Notes: generated by a model not told the origin, from the letters alone. A DNA stretch of 64,000 nt from Laguncularia racemosa (GCA_037954665.1 JBBMOL010000072.1:2010340-2074339); one strand, 5' to 3'. Positions 48,220 through 59,727 are shown, counted from the first letter of the stretch. Numbers and translations: made by a program.

Positions 48220-48813
48220 TTAAAGAGCTTCGATCCACAAGAAGTCTGGAAGCTTGGAGCTTGTAAGCATGCTTAGCACCATGTCCAATAATGTTCGGTT
48301 TCTCCTTTTAGCTACTCCATTTTGTTCTGGAGAGCTAAGTAAACTGTATTGGGCAACAATCCTATTCTCTTGAAGAAACCTTGCAAATGGACCAGTCGTT
48401 TGTCCACTCTCTGTATATCTACCATAGTACTCTCTGCCTCTATCGGATCTCACGATTTTAGTTTGTTTTCCACATTGTTTCTCTACTTCAGCTTTAAATA
48501 CTTTAAAATCATCTAGTGCTTCATTCTTGTTATTAAGTAAGTAGAAATACATATTTCGTGAGTAATAATCTATGAAAGACACAAAGTTCTTATTACAATA
48601 TGCATCTAAATCTGGACTACACATGTCTATATGTATGATTTCTAATAATTCAGAGCTCCTCTTGGCACCCTTTTTTAACTTGTTTGTCTGTTTTCCTTTA
48701 ATACAACTTATACAAATCTTAAAGTCAGTAAAATTGAAAATACTAAGTATCCCATCATTCACTAACCTTTTAATTCTATCAATGGAGATATGTCCTAATC
48801 TTCGATGCCACAA
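48220..48813 (-). pseudogene. Copia integrase core domain with lost catalytic glutamate
   Basis: The HHCC zinc-binding part is present (WHRRLGH then CISCIKGK), followed by the DDE core: D in IHIDMCSPD and D in RSDRGREYYG. The third position reads NGVAKRRNRTL where the family has NGVAERRNRTL, so the catalytic E is K. Downstream, to about 47600, broken similarity continues (RFYCPSHNTMFVESRDAKF). Confidence 0.9.
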
Positions 48814-49029
48814 AATAAAGGATTCTTCATTTATAACACATCATTTAGTGCCAACCTTTTCTTGAACATTCATTATAGCATGGTTATTATCATTGTGTAA
48901 ATTAAGTAGAAAAAGACCATCAGATAAGGTAGCGTATGCGATAACATCAGATTTATAAAATAAATTAAACCCAAAATATGAAAAGTTAAAAGAATAACCA
49001 TCTGACACAAGTTTGGAAACTGAAATTAA

Positions 49030-49290
49030 ATTCCTAGAATAATCAGGGATATAAAATGTTTTTTTTCAAATTCAAAATGAAATCACTGCTTAAAACTAAG
49101 CTATACGTTCCAATAGCCTCCACATGTGAGGACATCTTATTGCCTAAATAGATGTTACGTTCACTTCCTATTGGGTTTCGCAAGTCTTTTAAGTCCTGCA
49201 ATGAATTGGTCACATGGATTGTAGAATTAGAATCAATCCACCATGTGTTATGATTAACATCAATCATATTGGATTCATAACAGACAAGTG
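49030..49290 (-). pseudogene. Copia protease domain, catalytic motif altered
   Basis: The translation NTWWIDSNSTIHVTNS corresponds to the usual WWIDSGATIHVTNS; the aspartic protease triad DSG reads DSN. Next come YLGNKMSSHVEAIGTYSL and LNLKKNILYP, as in this copia group. Confidence 0.85.
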
Positions 49291-49319
49291 AAGGTTAAGT
49301 ATCTTTCTTATCAAGCCAC

Positions 49320-50080
49320 TGCATGAACTTAGAGCATTGTTTCTTCATGTATCCCTTCTTTTTACAAAAGAAACACATAACCTCCTTCTTTATGTCCTTT
49401 GGGGGTGGGATTTTCCCTTTCCCCTTGTCTTTGGCTTAATCCTTCCTATTACTCTTTCCATAAGTAGTCAAGTTTACCCTTTCCTTCTCCTTCTCCTTCT
49501 CCTCCATAAGTAGTCTGCCCTCTTCTTGAACACACAAGGTCAACAACTCATTGATTGACCATTTAACCTTATGTGTGTTGTATGATATCTTAAATGGGCC
49601 ATACTCTTGAGGTAAAGTGCAAATGATGTAGTGAACTAGGAATGATTGTGATAACTCAACTTCCAATGCCTTTAATTGGGTCGTAATATCCCTCATTCGC
49701 ATGATATGATCTCGCACACCCTTAATGTTGATGAGCCTCAAAGTTGAAAGCTCTATAATTAGGGTACTAGCCATTGCCTTATTTGAAGTAGCAAATTGCT
49801 CATCAATAGCCTTTAGTAGATCTTGGACCCTTTGATAATGCTCGATGGAGCTCCTTATACCAGCATAAATTTTAGTCTTTATGAACATAACTGACAAGCG
49901 ATTAGATCACTCCCATTTTTCATAAAGACTTACTGCATCTGGAGTGCTGGTTTCAATTATTGCAAGAGGCTCTGATTTCCTAATAGCATAATTTATGTCC
50001 ATCCATCCTAAATGAAGAAGAACTCTTTCCTTCTAAACCTTATAGTTATCCCCTTTAAGTTCAAGAACATCACATCGCAT
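49320..50080 (-). pseudogene. Copia gag with zinc knuckle, broken
   Basis: Starts MRCDVLELKGDNYKV near 50080 and runs through LDxxYAIRKSEPLAIIETST-like text, FIKTKIYAGIRSSIEHY, GVRDHIMRMRDITTQLKALE and SFLVHYIICTLPQEYGPFKI to VQEEGRLLMEE, the UBN2-type gag. In-frame stops occur in place of W (near 50033), R (near 49906) and at 49436. The knuckle near 49335-49376 reads CFFCKKKGYMKKQC, with Y where the zinc-binding H belongs. Confidence 0.9.
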
Positions 50081-50917
50081 ATAAAAAAAATTGATAGGTT
50101 GAATTGTTGCAATAATTAAACATACATGCTCATGTTACAAAAGTTTTTTAGGCTAATTAAGATATACCATGTTTTACTAATGTAAAATCATGCTAAAATA
50201 TGAATCTAGTGACATAGAACTTGCCTATGGACTAAAGTCCTAATTCAATTAGATTCATTTGAAGTCTTACAATAAAACTATCAAATCATGTTTCTTTTTC
50301 TAATCCCTGTGGGTAAATTAGAAAATATAATTTGACATTTTATCTTAATTAATCATATACAACATAATAAAAATTCTTGTAGGATAAGATCTATTATATT
50401 GCGTATAATTAATCACAACTAATGTTTATTTTCACGTGTGATCTTATCATCCTTAATATATATAATTTTAATTAATTAAAGATGTTATGGTTATTCTTTA
50501 ATTAATTGAAATTATATAGATCACATAAACATTAACTAAATCCTTATGCTCAATTATTGCAAAAAACCGTAAGCAATAACTTATAAACTTAACTTCACAC
50601 ACTTATATCATCTAATAAACATTACACGTATAATAATAAACCATAAATTATACATGTAAGAAAATAATAATATAAGTATATATCATGATAATTAAATTCA
50701 TATAGAGCCAATAAGAATTAATTCAATTCAATAACCAACACAAACAAATTTTAGTATGTAAAATTATTTACTAAATGTTATCTATATAATTAACAATAAA
50801 TAATGTAGATATATTAAAATTATAAAAGTTGAATTTCACTAAGTGTTGGTAAACCAATTTAAAGCCCATTAACTTAATAATAATATTGACCAGAAAACCA
50901 ATCAAGAAAAATGGCTC

Positions 50918-51102
50918 AACTTAGTTGGTTAAGCTCTACGTCATGGATGGAAAAGGAACTCTTACAGTTACAGGTTCGATCCAGGGCAGACGCGTTCTTC
51001 ATATCCTCAATTTTTCAAACGGGTGCGTGTGTTGCACGCGAAAGACTCCAGCTTAACTCAGTTCAACAGATGACATATAGGGAGTTCTAGAGGTATTTTT
51101 TC
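50918..51102 (+). mobile_element. tRNA-headed SINE candidate inserted in the copia leader
   Basis: The body starts AACTTAGTTGGTTAAGCTCT (A-box-like, about 50922-50935) and has the B box GGTTCGATCC at 50973-50982, spaced as in a tRNA gene. It ends in a short T-rich tail (GGTATTTTTTC). It is flanked by AAAAATGGCTC (50907-50917) and AAAAATAGCTC (51103-51113), 10 of 11 identical. Removing the body and one flank rejoins the primer site TGGTATCAGAGC to TATTTTTCTTGATTGG, a natural copia leader. It has no coding capacity and is oriented opposite to the host element. The family is not recognised. Confidence 0.6.
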
Positions 51103-51109
51103 AAAAATA

Positions 51110-51121
51110 GCTCTGATACCA
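51110..51121 (-). other. tRNA-Met-type primer binding site of the copia element
   Basis: The minus strand reads TGGTATCAGAGC two bases inside the 5' LTR, complementary to the 3' end of initiator tRNA-Met. Confidence 0.85.
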
Positions 51122-51123
51122 AA

Positions 51124-51539
51124 TATTAGATCATATAAATTAATTTTTGATTATGTTCGTGAGCACCCAATGAACATATAAGAGCAAAAGTGGAAGCAAA
51201 AATTGAATCGTCTATATACCACTAGTCATTGCAAATAAAAGCACGAATTTTCTTTGTTTCAGTTTGATACTTCTAAGTCTTCTCTCCTTAAAAAATGATG
51301 GTGTATTTTTCTGAAGCGTGAGTGAGTGGGATTAGGGACCTGACAGAAAGATTACATTCCAAATATATCTTCGACCATCATAGATCTTAACTGACATGAT
51401 CCGAGCTTAAATTGTGAGATTTACTCACGTAGATTTGATTAAATCAAATCATATCTTAAATAGATTATATCCCAATCAAATTTCCCTAATAAATTGCACA
51501 AAATCCAGATTCGGTTTCGAGTCCTGGAAAATTCTAACA
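51124..51539 (-). repeat. 5' LTR (right) of the copia element
   Basis: 416 bp; the plus strand starts TATTAGATC (TG mutated to TA) and ends TTCTAACA. Confidence 0.92.
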
Positions 51540-51544
51540 ATAAA

Positions 51545-53730
51545 TAGCTATAAAACCTCCACTGCTTTGCCCATTCCATCTCACAGTGGTTAAGTCCCCT
51601 AACAAGAAATTAAACCCGCCCATTTATGCAGTTTTTAGGTCATGATATTAATAGATCAATACGGAAATTATAAATACACATTCATAACTTTTGTTAAAAT
51701 ATAGATGGACTCTAAATTTTTAAAATATATTTTATTTTTCTATAATTTTTAAAAATATAGATATAAATCTCAAATCGTTGTTAAAACTCAAAACTATTTA
51801 TATAGTCCTTTCAGAATAGTTTTAGGTTTTATAAGTAATTTTACAATATATATATATATATATATATATTATAAAAAAAAGTTATAAAAAGTTGTAATTA
51901 CAATTAATATTGAAAATTTAGGGTTATGTTCGCACGTTACCAATAGTTTCCAAGTTTATATGCGATCATCCTTAGATGAATTGGCATAATTAAACTGCCA
52001 CTAAAACTATATTACAAAGAAGAAGTAGGATAGAGGAGAAACGATATATACCATACCACGTTTATATACATATATAGTATTAGTATTTTTTTGGCCAAAC
52101 GTGTATGTGTATGCATATAATCAAACGATTAAATTTACATCGTTTCGGCAATACATTGTTATTATTAGCACCCACCAAGAAAGGTTCCTCCGTAAAATTT
52201 AGTGCCGGCAATGGCTGCACAGAGCAGCCAATGTAATATCCTTACTTAGCAGTTAGGCACAGCCATCGGGACCGTGTAAAGGTTGCGTCGTTGCTAGGAA
52301 AAAATGGCCAAAGGCTAACTAGGAAAGGCTAATGTTGATCTTCGTAATCGTGTCCCACCATGTTGGACTTTGGAGCTATTTCACATGATAAAAATGCATG
52401 TTTTGTTGATTTAGTGTCGCCTCTACTAACTCAATGGATTGTCCGCGCAGCAATAATGTAAATAAAGTTCGTACTATAGTCTATAGCAATATAGATATAT
52501 GTGTGTATGTATGTATGTATATGTATATATAAATTTTGCATATGGGCCAGTTTTCTTTATATCTTCCAAGTTTTGGGGTCACCGTTTTTGGGAAAGCAAT
52601 TTTTATACGCATATGGTACTTATCCTTTCCCCCCCACCAAAAAAAAAAGAGTATTCAATTTATACATATATGTATGTATGTACATATATCGCAAGGGAAA
52701 TTACGTTTGGTCTTTCTCGACACAAGCAAGAGCTTCGTCCTTTGGGCTAATCTCATCTACGGTGGATTTCTCTGATTATCTTGGGCTCTCTTTACTAATA
52801 TAAATAGATGGCTCTTTTCAGGGTTTTTTTTTCCTTTTTCTTCGGATGCTTCCGATTTCCTCTCTCGAAATGGACATCGCTTTTATTAATATAAATGTCT
52901 CAATCTGCTCATCACGAGGCTCACTATCTTATTCTAATATGATTGCTTTAGGGAATGAAATAAAATTATAATTTTTAAGAAATAAAATAAAAAATAATAA
53001 TTATTCTTTGTAATTTTTTTAATTTAGTAAATAGATTGGAAATATATTAAAAATAGTCAAAGAGTAGCCATTTCTTTAATTATATTAAGAAATTGCAATT
53101 TATTATTTTGTAATAATATTGATTCTATCAGTCAAACACAAAATAAGTATTAGATACATTTTTAAAATTGGTTCTAATTTTAATGCATTACTCTAGGAAA
53201 AAATAAAATAAAATAAGATCAATGCACCTAGTGAAAATGGGCTTATCCCATGATAAAACCAATTTACTCGCAATGAGTTCGAAGTACATGATGACTACTT
53301 TGGTTGATTGAAATTAAAAAGATATAAATGAAGTTTATCAATCCATGATTTTAAGATTAACGCAATTTCTATGTATGTGTCGATCACATGTCTCGTCTTA
53401 GGCTGTTTTGTGCGGGACTTTTATAGATCAGACGTTACATATATCTTCTATATTTATACGTTGATCTTTTTGATGTAATACTATTATGGCACCTTTCCAA
53501 AATTTAAAACCATTCTTAGAAGAACAATACCAAACAACTTAAAAAGAACCAATTGAAGCAGGTCCACTTGGTCACACCGATTCTAGAGCCTTTTTAGGGT
53601 TCTGAATTGATAAAACAAGTGCCCTTTTACTTTCTACCTACCAACCTGCCCTTGTCATGAGATAACTGGTGCCACTTAGCTTTTAACTGCGTGCCTAGCC
53701 AAAGTGCGTTTGTGGGGTTTTGTAGTGACT
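51545..53730. other. Intergenic AT-rich DNA with microsatellites
   Basis: An AT run at 51846-51869 and TATG/TA-rich stretches at 52494-52531 and 52660-52690. The segment 52940-53130 (GAATGAAATAAAATTATAAT and following) repeats the core seen at 15370-15440. No gene recognised. Confidence 0.5.
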
Positions 53731-54300
53731 AAGTCATTGTTTCAATTCCAACTCAAAATGCCAAATTGCCCCATTTCGCACTTGTCGTCTCCCTTTTCTC
53801 TTCGTCCATCGCCGTCCATATGTGTTGCCACCACCTTCCGGCTGTAAGAATCCTTACCAAACACTTGTTTCCCCAACTAAAGAAGAGCAGGTCATGGCAG
53901 GACAGCTCGGAGGGAGGAATTTAATGCATGGGGCCACAACAAAAGACCAACACGTCTTCTGTATGGCAAGACACCCGAGGTGACACGCGGATGGTGGCGA
54001 CTCGTCCACGCGGTGGTTGGAAGGACCTCGAGATCGCCGTTGTTAGTTTTTGACCCTGGGATTCTCTAACGTGTGAGGGTTTAGTTGGGCAATAAGTCAA
54101 GGGGGGGAGGTTGTAGTTGTAACTTGTAGGGAATCATTATTTGTCTTAATTATGTTTTCATCCTAAATTGTCAACGCGCGTGTGGCTAAATGTTTGACAA
54201 TCTTCGTCGTCGAGCACCTTACTCTTTAGTAGGCCATGCAATGCATCTTTGCATCTCCGCCGGTGGTGATGATGCCGTCGAGAAGCCCGGAGACACACAA
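53731..54300. other. GC-richer island without a recognised gene
   Basis: This 570-bp segment has clearly higher GC than its surroundings, with clusters such as GTGACACGCGGATGGTGGCG and CCGCCGGTGGTGATGATGCC. No long frame or known motif appears on either strand. It could be a relic of a gene or promoter, or transposon debris. Confidence 0.3.
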
Positions 54301-54466
54301 TATTGATAAGGATAATCCGTGTGTCAACTTAAGCATACAAAGCTTTGTTTTGTCAAACTAAGTGTCATGTCAATTCGTATTTGCGAGTTGGATACGTTGA
54401 TTTCATATCGAATTCATATTAATATTAAAAGTTTATAAAATAGAATAAATTAAAGATTAAGAAAGC

Positions 54467-54583
54467 ACTATAAGATTATATTTATTTATTTGTAATAATT
54501 ATATCTTTGATATTATTTTTGGGTACATTATAGGATTATATTTATTTATTCATAATAATTATATCTTTGATATTATTTTTGGT
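54467..54583. repeat. Two-copy tandem repeat, 60-bp period
   Basis: The segment starting at 54481 recurs 60 bases later at 54541 with few changes, both reading TAATTATATCTTTGATATTA within the unit. Confidence 0.85.
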
Positions 54584-56722
54584 ATCAATTTTGTATTTTA
54601 TTCTTATAATCCTATTCATGTCATAGTGGTGTTGAAAATCGTCGCCGCTAGTTAAATGAAGCATTATTATTTATGAGGGGGAAAAAACAAATTGGGACTA
54701 AACCTTTGGCTATTTTCTTTCTTTTTTACTGTTAAGCTGTAAATCTTGTGAAAAGTCTGATTAAGGAACAAATATTATTATAGATCTTCAAATTTCGTTG
54801 ACTTTTGTACAGGTGGATTTATCTTGTGGGATATCATACGTCTTGATACGCGTAATGGATTAAATTTCAAGTTATTAGAAAGAATATTTCAAAACATATA
54901 AAATTTGATTACAAGAGTAGTTAATCAAGAATATAGGATTGGAATATGATAACAAGAGACAAGGGAGAAGAACAGAAAATTCACCACACACGGCATATAG
55001 TAAATTCAAATGCTTATCTACACCAATTAGGTATATCAACCTACTTTATAACATATCTTAAAACTTAAAACTTGTAAAAAATATACACTTATAAAAATAC
55101 ATAATATCTTTAAAACTTGTGATTTTTTTTTAAATATAATAGTTTTGATGTAAATTATCCAATAACTTACTAATTTTTTGGTGTACTTATAACTGAATAT
55201 TCATCAATCTAGTATTATAATAATTTAATAATATATTTTTAATTATATATTTAACATAAAAGCATATATCATAAACCTGATAATAATATAACTCTAAATA
55301 ATTTATCACGTAATTCTATTACAAATTATAGCATATCATAAGGTTGATATCCATGTGTTTATTAGGGGATGCTACTTATTGCCCTCTAATACTTTATTTT
55401 GACAATGAATTTTCAACACATGGCTTTATATTGGATATGATACATCACGTGTCTTGATGTGCATTATAAATTAATAGCATTTTTAATTAACATAAGAGAA
55501 ATATAATGAAATGGCTATTCCTTCATTGCAAAACTATTATTATATTTGGTTTGTAAAACGGTATTTTATTAAATTCCTATTATTATTAAATAAAAAATTA
55601 CAATCTCTTTTCAAAATCAATGAATTTGCTATCGCTCGATTTGCATGTTGTCATACTCTATCCATAAGACCCAACACAAGTCAAGCCATGGAATAATGCA
55701 TAGGATATTGGTTTATATCTATATATATATATTTAAGTGTAAATAGCTAATAATTCTATTTTATTTCTAAAAAATTGTGATTCTATTCCTTCTTATTCCA
55801 TTCTATTAACTAAATATGCCATCAATTCCATACTTTTTGAAAAAAAAAATGACATAATCGAATACTTTGAATATTAAAGACTCGATAGAAGGAGGCATTG
55901 TATTAAAGGTTTAACTAATTGTGTACTTATGCTTTTCCATTCGTTTTATTCACATGTTTTCGTAGTAGGAAAAAATAAATAAATAAATAAGCTACGGTAA
56001 TATGTAAATTTATAGTTGTGGGAAGCGCTGAAAATTGATGATAACAATGATAGTTAAAGATGGTGTTCAAAATCTGCATTAAAAGCGATCAATAAATGAG
56101 AAAAATGGTATTGGTTTTGAAAATAAATAAACATCTTTTTTTTTTTATCAATTTTTAGGCGTTTTCAGAACAAGTTATAATTTATTCTCAAAACTTTCAA
56201 ATGATTTGCAATGGAAGAATGCATCTTTTAGAAGCTAGCCTTAGGGAGATGAAACGGAAGAATATCGAGATGCCATGGTGGCTCGCCTAATGACCTTAAT
56301 GTCGGGCCATTTTATATTATCGTTTCAATTAATGACAACTATAACTTAATTTTAATTTGAATGTATAAACCTTATTTAGCGTTTATGCGATATCTAGTTA
56401 AATATTTAACAAACATTTCAAATATATTTTAATACGTATAGACACCAATAATACCCTAAAGAAAATCTCTACCATTAAGTAATACAGTGATAGAATGGAT
56501 AGATAAATTTTGTGTATATGGCTAGACTTACGACTTTGATCCAAATTCCAAATAAAAACATCTTCCGCTCGTGCCGAAGGAGATGGTCCGCCATAATGCA
56601 TTCATTGCCACATTTCCAGTGTATGGATTAAAGAATAATCTATTATTTATATTATATGAGACTCAGCGACGTGCCGTATTGATGCATCTTTTCTTTTCCT
56701 TTGATTTTTGCGAATGTATTAT
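54584..56722. other. Intergenic AT-rich DNA, nothing recognised
   Basis: Short frames only. A repeat-end-like motif at 55368-55410 resembles 44374-44414. Confidence 0.5.
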
Positions 56723-56727
56723 GATTA

Positions 56728-57260
56728 TGACGCAGCACGGAAAGCGAAACGAACGAATCTGAATATGGATAGGTTTCACACAACAAATAAACACTCTTTG
56801 ATGCAAATCTGGTTACGCACAACCGGGAAAAGGGAGAAAATTCTCTCACGAAATGTATTTGATAATAAAACAAAACGTTTCCTAATATGTCTGACAAAAG
56901 AGTATTTATACTTTCCTGTAAAATACCTAAAAGGGGAAAATTTAAGCGTACACGTGAAAATAAATAATAATATACGCGTCTGGAATCTATCGCATACACG
57001 GCCGTGCCTCTAGTCGTGTATGTCACTGGGCATGTAACGAGCGCAGGACACGGCCGTGTCCCAAGCCGTGTCTTAACTCGTGTAAGCTTCTGTGAAAGTT
57101 CTGCAAGCCGTGTCCCAAGCCGTGTCCCAAGCCGTGCCCGGAACCGTGTCAGCGTCTGTGACAATCCTGCAAGCCGTGTCCCAAGCCGTGTCCCAAGCCG
57201 TGCTCGGAACCGTGTCAGCGTCTGTGTCCTCTACTATGTCCAGGCCGTGTGTCTCCATCA
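56728..57260 (-). repeat. 3' LTR (left) of the gypsy element
   Basis: 533 bp, minus strand TGATGGAGAC to GCTGCGTCA. Contains ACACGGCCGTGTCC palindromic words and a tandem array with seven AAGCCGTG cores between about 57060 and 57205. Confidence 0.95.
57060..57225. repeat. Tandem array in the 3' LTR: 12-bp units inside a 72-bp unit
   Basis: The 12-bp word CCAAGCCGTGTC repeats within a larger 72-bp period that also holds GGAACCGTGTCAGCGTCTGT. The corresponding stretch in the other LTR has exactly three 12-bp units fewer. Confidence 0.9.
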
Positions 57261-58663
57261 TTCTCCCCCACTAATGGAGAACTCGACCCCGAGTTCTCAT
57301 CTGGATATAAAGGCGTATCATCGGGGTGAAAAGGTGACAAGTCCACAACATTAAAAGTGCAGGAGATATTCATATCTTCCGGGAGTTGTACAACATATGC
57401 ATTGTCATTTATCTTATGTACAACTTCATAGGGTCCGTACTTCTTGGGTTGAAGTTTCCCATATTTCCCTACAGGGAAACGCTCTTTTTGGAGGTAAACC
57501 ATTACCTGATCGCCCACTACAAAGAGCTTCTTCCGTCTATGCTTATCTGCATCCCCTTTGTATCGTATATTGGACTCCTCTATCTTTCGTTTAACTTCCT
57601 CAGTAGTGGCTTGGTGTTGTTCCGCCATATGTTTAGCCGCTACATCACCCACCATGTCCTTGGGTAATTTGAGTAAGTCCAGCGCATGTTGTGGTGTCTT
57701 GGTGTATACCACCGAGAATGGTGACCTCCCAATAGTTCGGTGGACGGAACTATTGTAAGCGAATTCAGCCTGAGCCAATGCTTGATCCCACTGTCCCGGC
57801 TTCTCGCAGCAGAGGCTTCTGATGAGGTTTCCGAGGGTCCTGTTAGTTACCTCGGTCTGACCATTGGTTTGAGGATGAGCGGTGCTGCTGTAATTCAATG
57901 ATGAATCAAACATATACCAAAGAGTCCTCCAAAAATGATTGAGGAATTTGCTATCCCTATCGGAAGTAATGGACTTTGGGACTCCATGCAACCGCACTAC
58001 TTCCTTGAAGAACAGCCGCGCAATAGCCCGTGCATCTACGGTCTTCCTACAGGGAATGAAATGAGCCATCTTGGAAAACCTGTCAACTACAACAAACACG
58101 GAGTCAGCACCTCGTTGGGTACGAGGCAAACCCAGTATAAAATCCATCGATAGGTCCTCCCAGATGTTTGATGGTACGGGAAGAGGAGTATATAGGCCCG
58201 TGTTTTGGGATTGCCCCTTAGACACTTGGCAAATGTAGCACCTTTCCACAATCTGATACACATCTCTTCTTATCCGAGGCCAAAAGTATCTTTCAGTTAC
58301 TGCGGCTAGGGTCTTATCTCTACCCATATGTCCCGCCAGTCCTCCACCATGCAGATCTCGGATAAGCTTTTCCCGTAAGGAAGTTTCAGGAATGCACAGT
58401 TGATTCCCTTTCATCAAATACCCCTCATGGATATGATAGTTGTCACACGGTTCCCTATTGGTACACTTAATCCAAGTGTCCTTAAAGTCGCTATCATTTT
58501 CATACAATTCCCTTAGCTTCTCAAACCCAACAATGTCCGCACTTAAAGTAAGTAGGACATTCGCTCTTCTACTCAGGGCGTCTGCGACCTTGTTGTGCAC
58601 ACCCGACTTGTGCATCAATCTGAAAGAAAATCTCTGCAAGAACTCAATCCATATGGCGTGCAT
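57215..58663 (-). CDS. Gypsy integrase with end of RNase H, open reading frame
   Basis: 482 open codons. The start covers the RNase H/connection end (HKSGVHNKVADALSRRAN). The zinc-binding HHCC is present (GLAGHMGRDKT then CYICQVSKGQ). The DDE core has D in DLSMDFILGLP, D in TSDRDSKFL and E in NGQTEVTNRTL, all intact. A GPY/F-type module follows (KKYGPYEVVHKINDNAYVVQ). After FNVVDLSPFHPDDTPLYPDE no classical chromodomain is visible; the frame runs past the 3' LTR border and stops at 57215. Of all transposon proteins here it is the one most likely still functional. It is part of a polyprotein and would not be made alone. Confidence 0.9.
   Translation of the reverse strand: MHAIWIEFLQRFSFRLMHKSGVHNKVADALSRRANVLLTLSADIVGFEKLRELYENDSDFKDTWIKCTNREPCDNYHIHEGYLMKGNQLCIPETSLREKLIRDLHGGGLAGHMGRDKTLAAVTERYFWPRIRRDVYQIVERCYICQVSKGQSQNTGLYTPLPVPSNIWEDLSMDFILGLPRTQRGADSVFVVVDRFSKMAHFIPCRKTVDARAIARLFFKEVVRLHGVPKSITSDRDSKFLNHFWRTLWYMFDSSLNYSSTAHPQTNGQTEVTNRTLGNLIRSLCCEKPGQWDQALAQAEFAYNSSVHRTIGRSPFSVVYTKTPQHALDLLKLPKDMVGDVAAKHMAEQHQATTEEVKRKIEESNIRYKGDADKHRRKKLFVVGDQVMVYLQKERFPVGKYGKLQPKKYGPYEVVHKINDNAYVVQLPEDMNISCTFNVVDLSPFHPDDTPLYPDENSGSSSPLVGENDGDTRPGHSRGHRR
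57261..57272 (-). other. Polypurine tract of the gypsy element
   Basis: AGTGGGGGAGAA on the minus strand, directly before the 3' LTR. Confidence 0.85.
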
Positions 58664-59727
58664 GTCCTTACTAATTTGGGTCTAACCACTCAAGTGTTTA
58701 AGAGCCCTACAATCCAAATACAAAATGAACTCTTTCCCAACCAAATAGTGCTCCCACACTTTAAGGGCCCTCACCACGGCGTAGAACTCCTTATCATATG
58801 TAGACTAAGTCTTCCTTGCTTCGCACAATTTTTCACTGTAAAAGGCTATTGGTCTTCTCTCTTGTGATAGTACTGCACCAACTCCAACCCCACTGGCATC
58901 GCAATCCACCTCGAACAATTTCTCAAAGTCCGGTAGCGCTAGTACAGGAGCGCTACACAATCTCTGTTTCAAGTTCATGAAGCTCGATTCAGATTCTTCG
59001 CCCCATTGGAACTTTCCCTTCTTCAAGCATTCAGTCAGGGGGGCAGCAACAGTACTAAAATGCCTAATGAATCTTCTGTAGAAACTAGCTAGGCCGAGGA
59101 AACTTCTCAGTTCTGTAACAGTTCTAGGAACAGGACATTCTCTAATCGCCTTCACCTTCTCATCATCCACCATCACTCCTTCACTACTAACCACAAACCC
59201 AAGGAATAACAGTCGCCTTGACATAAACGTACACTTTTTTAGATTAGCGAACTGCTTGTTCACCTTTAGTGCAGATAACACACACTTTAGATGCTCCAAA
59301 TGTTCTTCCTCGGATCTACTAAATATTAGAATATCGTCAAAGTACACTACAAGGAAACGACCATTGAAAGGTTTCAATACCTGATTCATTACCCTCATGA
59401 AGGTGCTCGGTGTGTTACTCAACCCAAATGGCATCACTAGCCACTCATACAGCCCCTCCTTGGTCTTAAACGTCGTCTTCCACTCATCTCCGGGACGGAT
59501 CCGAATCTGGTGATATCCACTTCGCAAGTCTATCTTGGAGAAGATAGTAGCGCCACTTAAACGGTCCAACATATCCTCGATGCGGGGTATAGGGAATTTA
59601 TACCCTATGGTAATCTTGTTGATAGCTCGGCTATCAACACACATCCTCCAGCTCCCATCTTTCTTGGGAGTTAACAACGCTGGAACCGCACATGGACTTA
59701 AGCTATCCCGGATGAACCCTTTTGTCC
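58664..59727 (-). pseudogene. Gypsy reverse transcriptase and RNase H
   Basis: Open from 59677 to 58805: LLTPKKDGSWRMCVDSRAIN, KIDLRSGYHQIRI, FGLSNTPSTFMRVMNQVL and the catalytic box VVYFDDILIFS, then SFLGLASFYRRFI and the RNase H start VDCDASGVGVGAVLSQ. The stop at 58803 (KT*STYDKEF) is a TGG to TAG change, and another stop lies near 58682. An extra A in the run near 59725 shifts the frame from the upstream ELLDK to KGFIRDSLSPCAVP. Confidence 0.92.

Larger units (their letters stand above)
45314..51539 (-). mobile_element. Degenerate Ty1/copia LTR retrotransposon
   Basis: LTRs at 45314-45720 and 51124-51539 bound a minus-strand element of 6226 bp. Both flanks carry ATAAA (45309-45313 and 51540-51544), a perfect 5-bp target duplication. 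The primer site TGGTATCAGAGC (tRNA-Met type) follows the 5' LTR, and CAAGTGAGAGAA precedes the 3' LTR. The domain order is gag, zinc knuckle, protease, integrase, reverse transcriptase, RNase H, which defines copia. Many stop codons and altered catalytic residues show it is dead. The LTRs differ at roughly 12% of sites by eye, indicating an old insertion. A 185-bp SINE-like insertion lies in its leader. Confidence 0.95.

Noticed and set aside
52499..52803. Three overlapping plus-strand frames of 79-100 codons
   Set aside because: All read through TATG and TA microsatellites in different frames and lack any motif.
56571..57354. Open frames inside the gypsy 3' LTR, including Val-Pro-Ser-Arg repeats
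   Set aside because: They are translations of the 12-bp LTR tandem array. Similar frames at 62120-62428 come from the other LTR.
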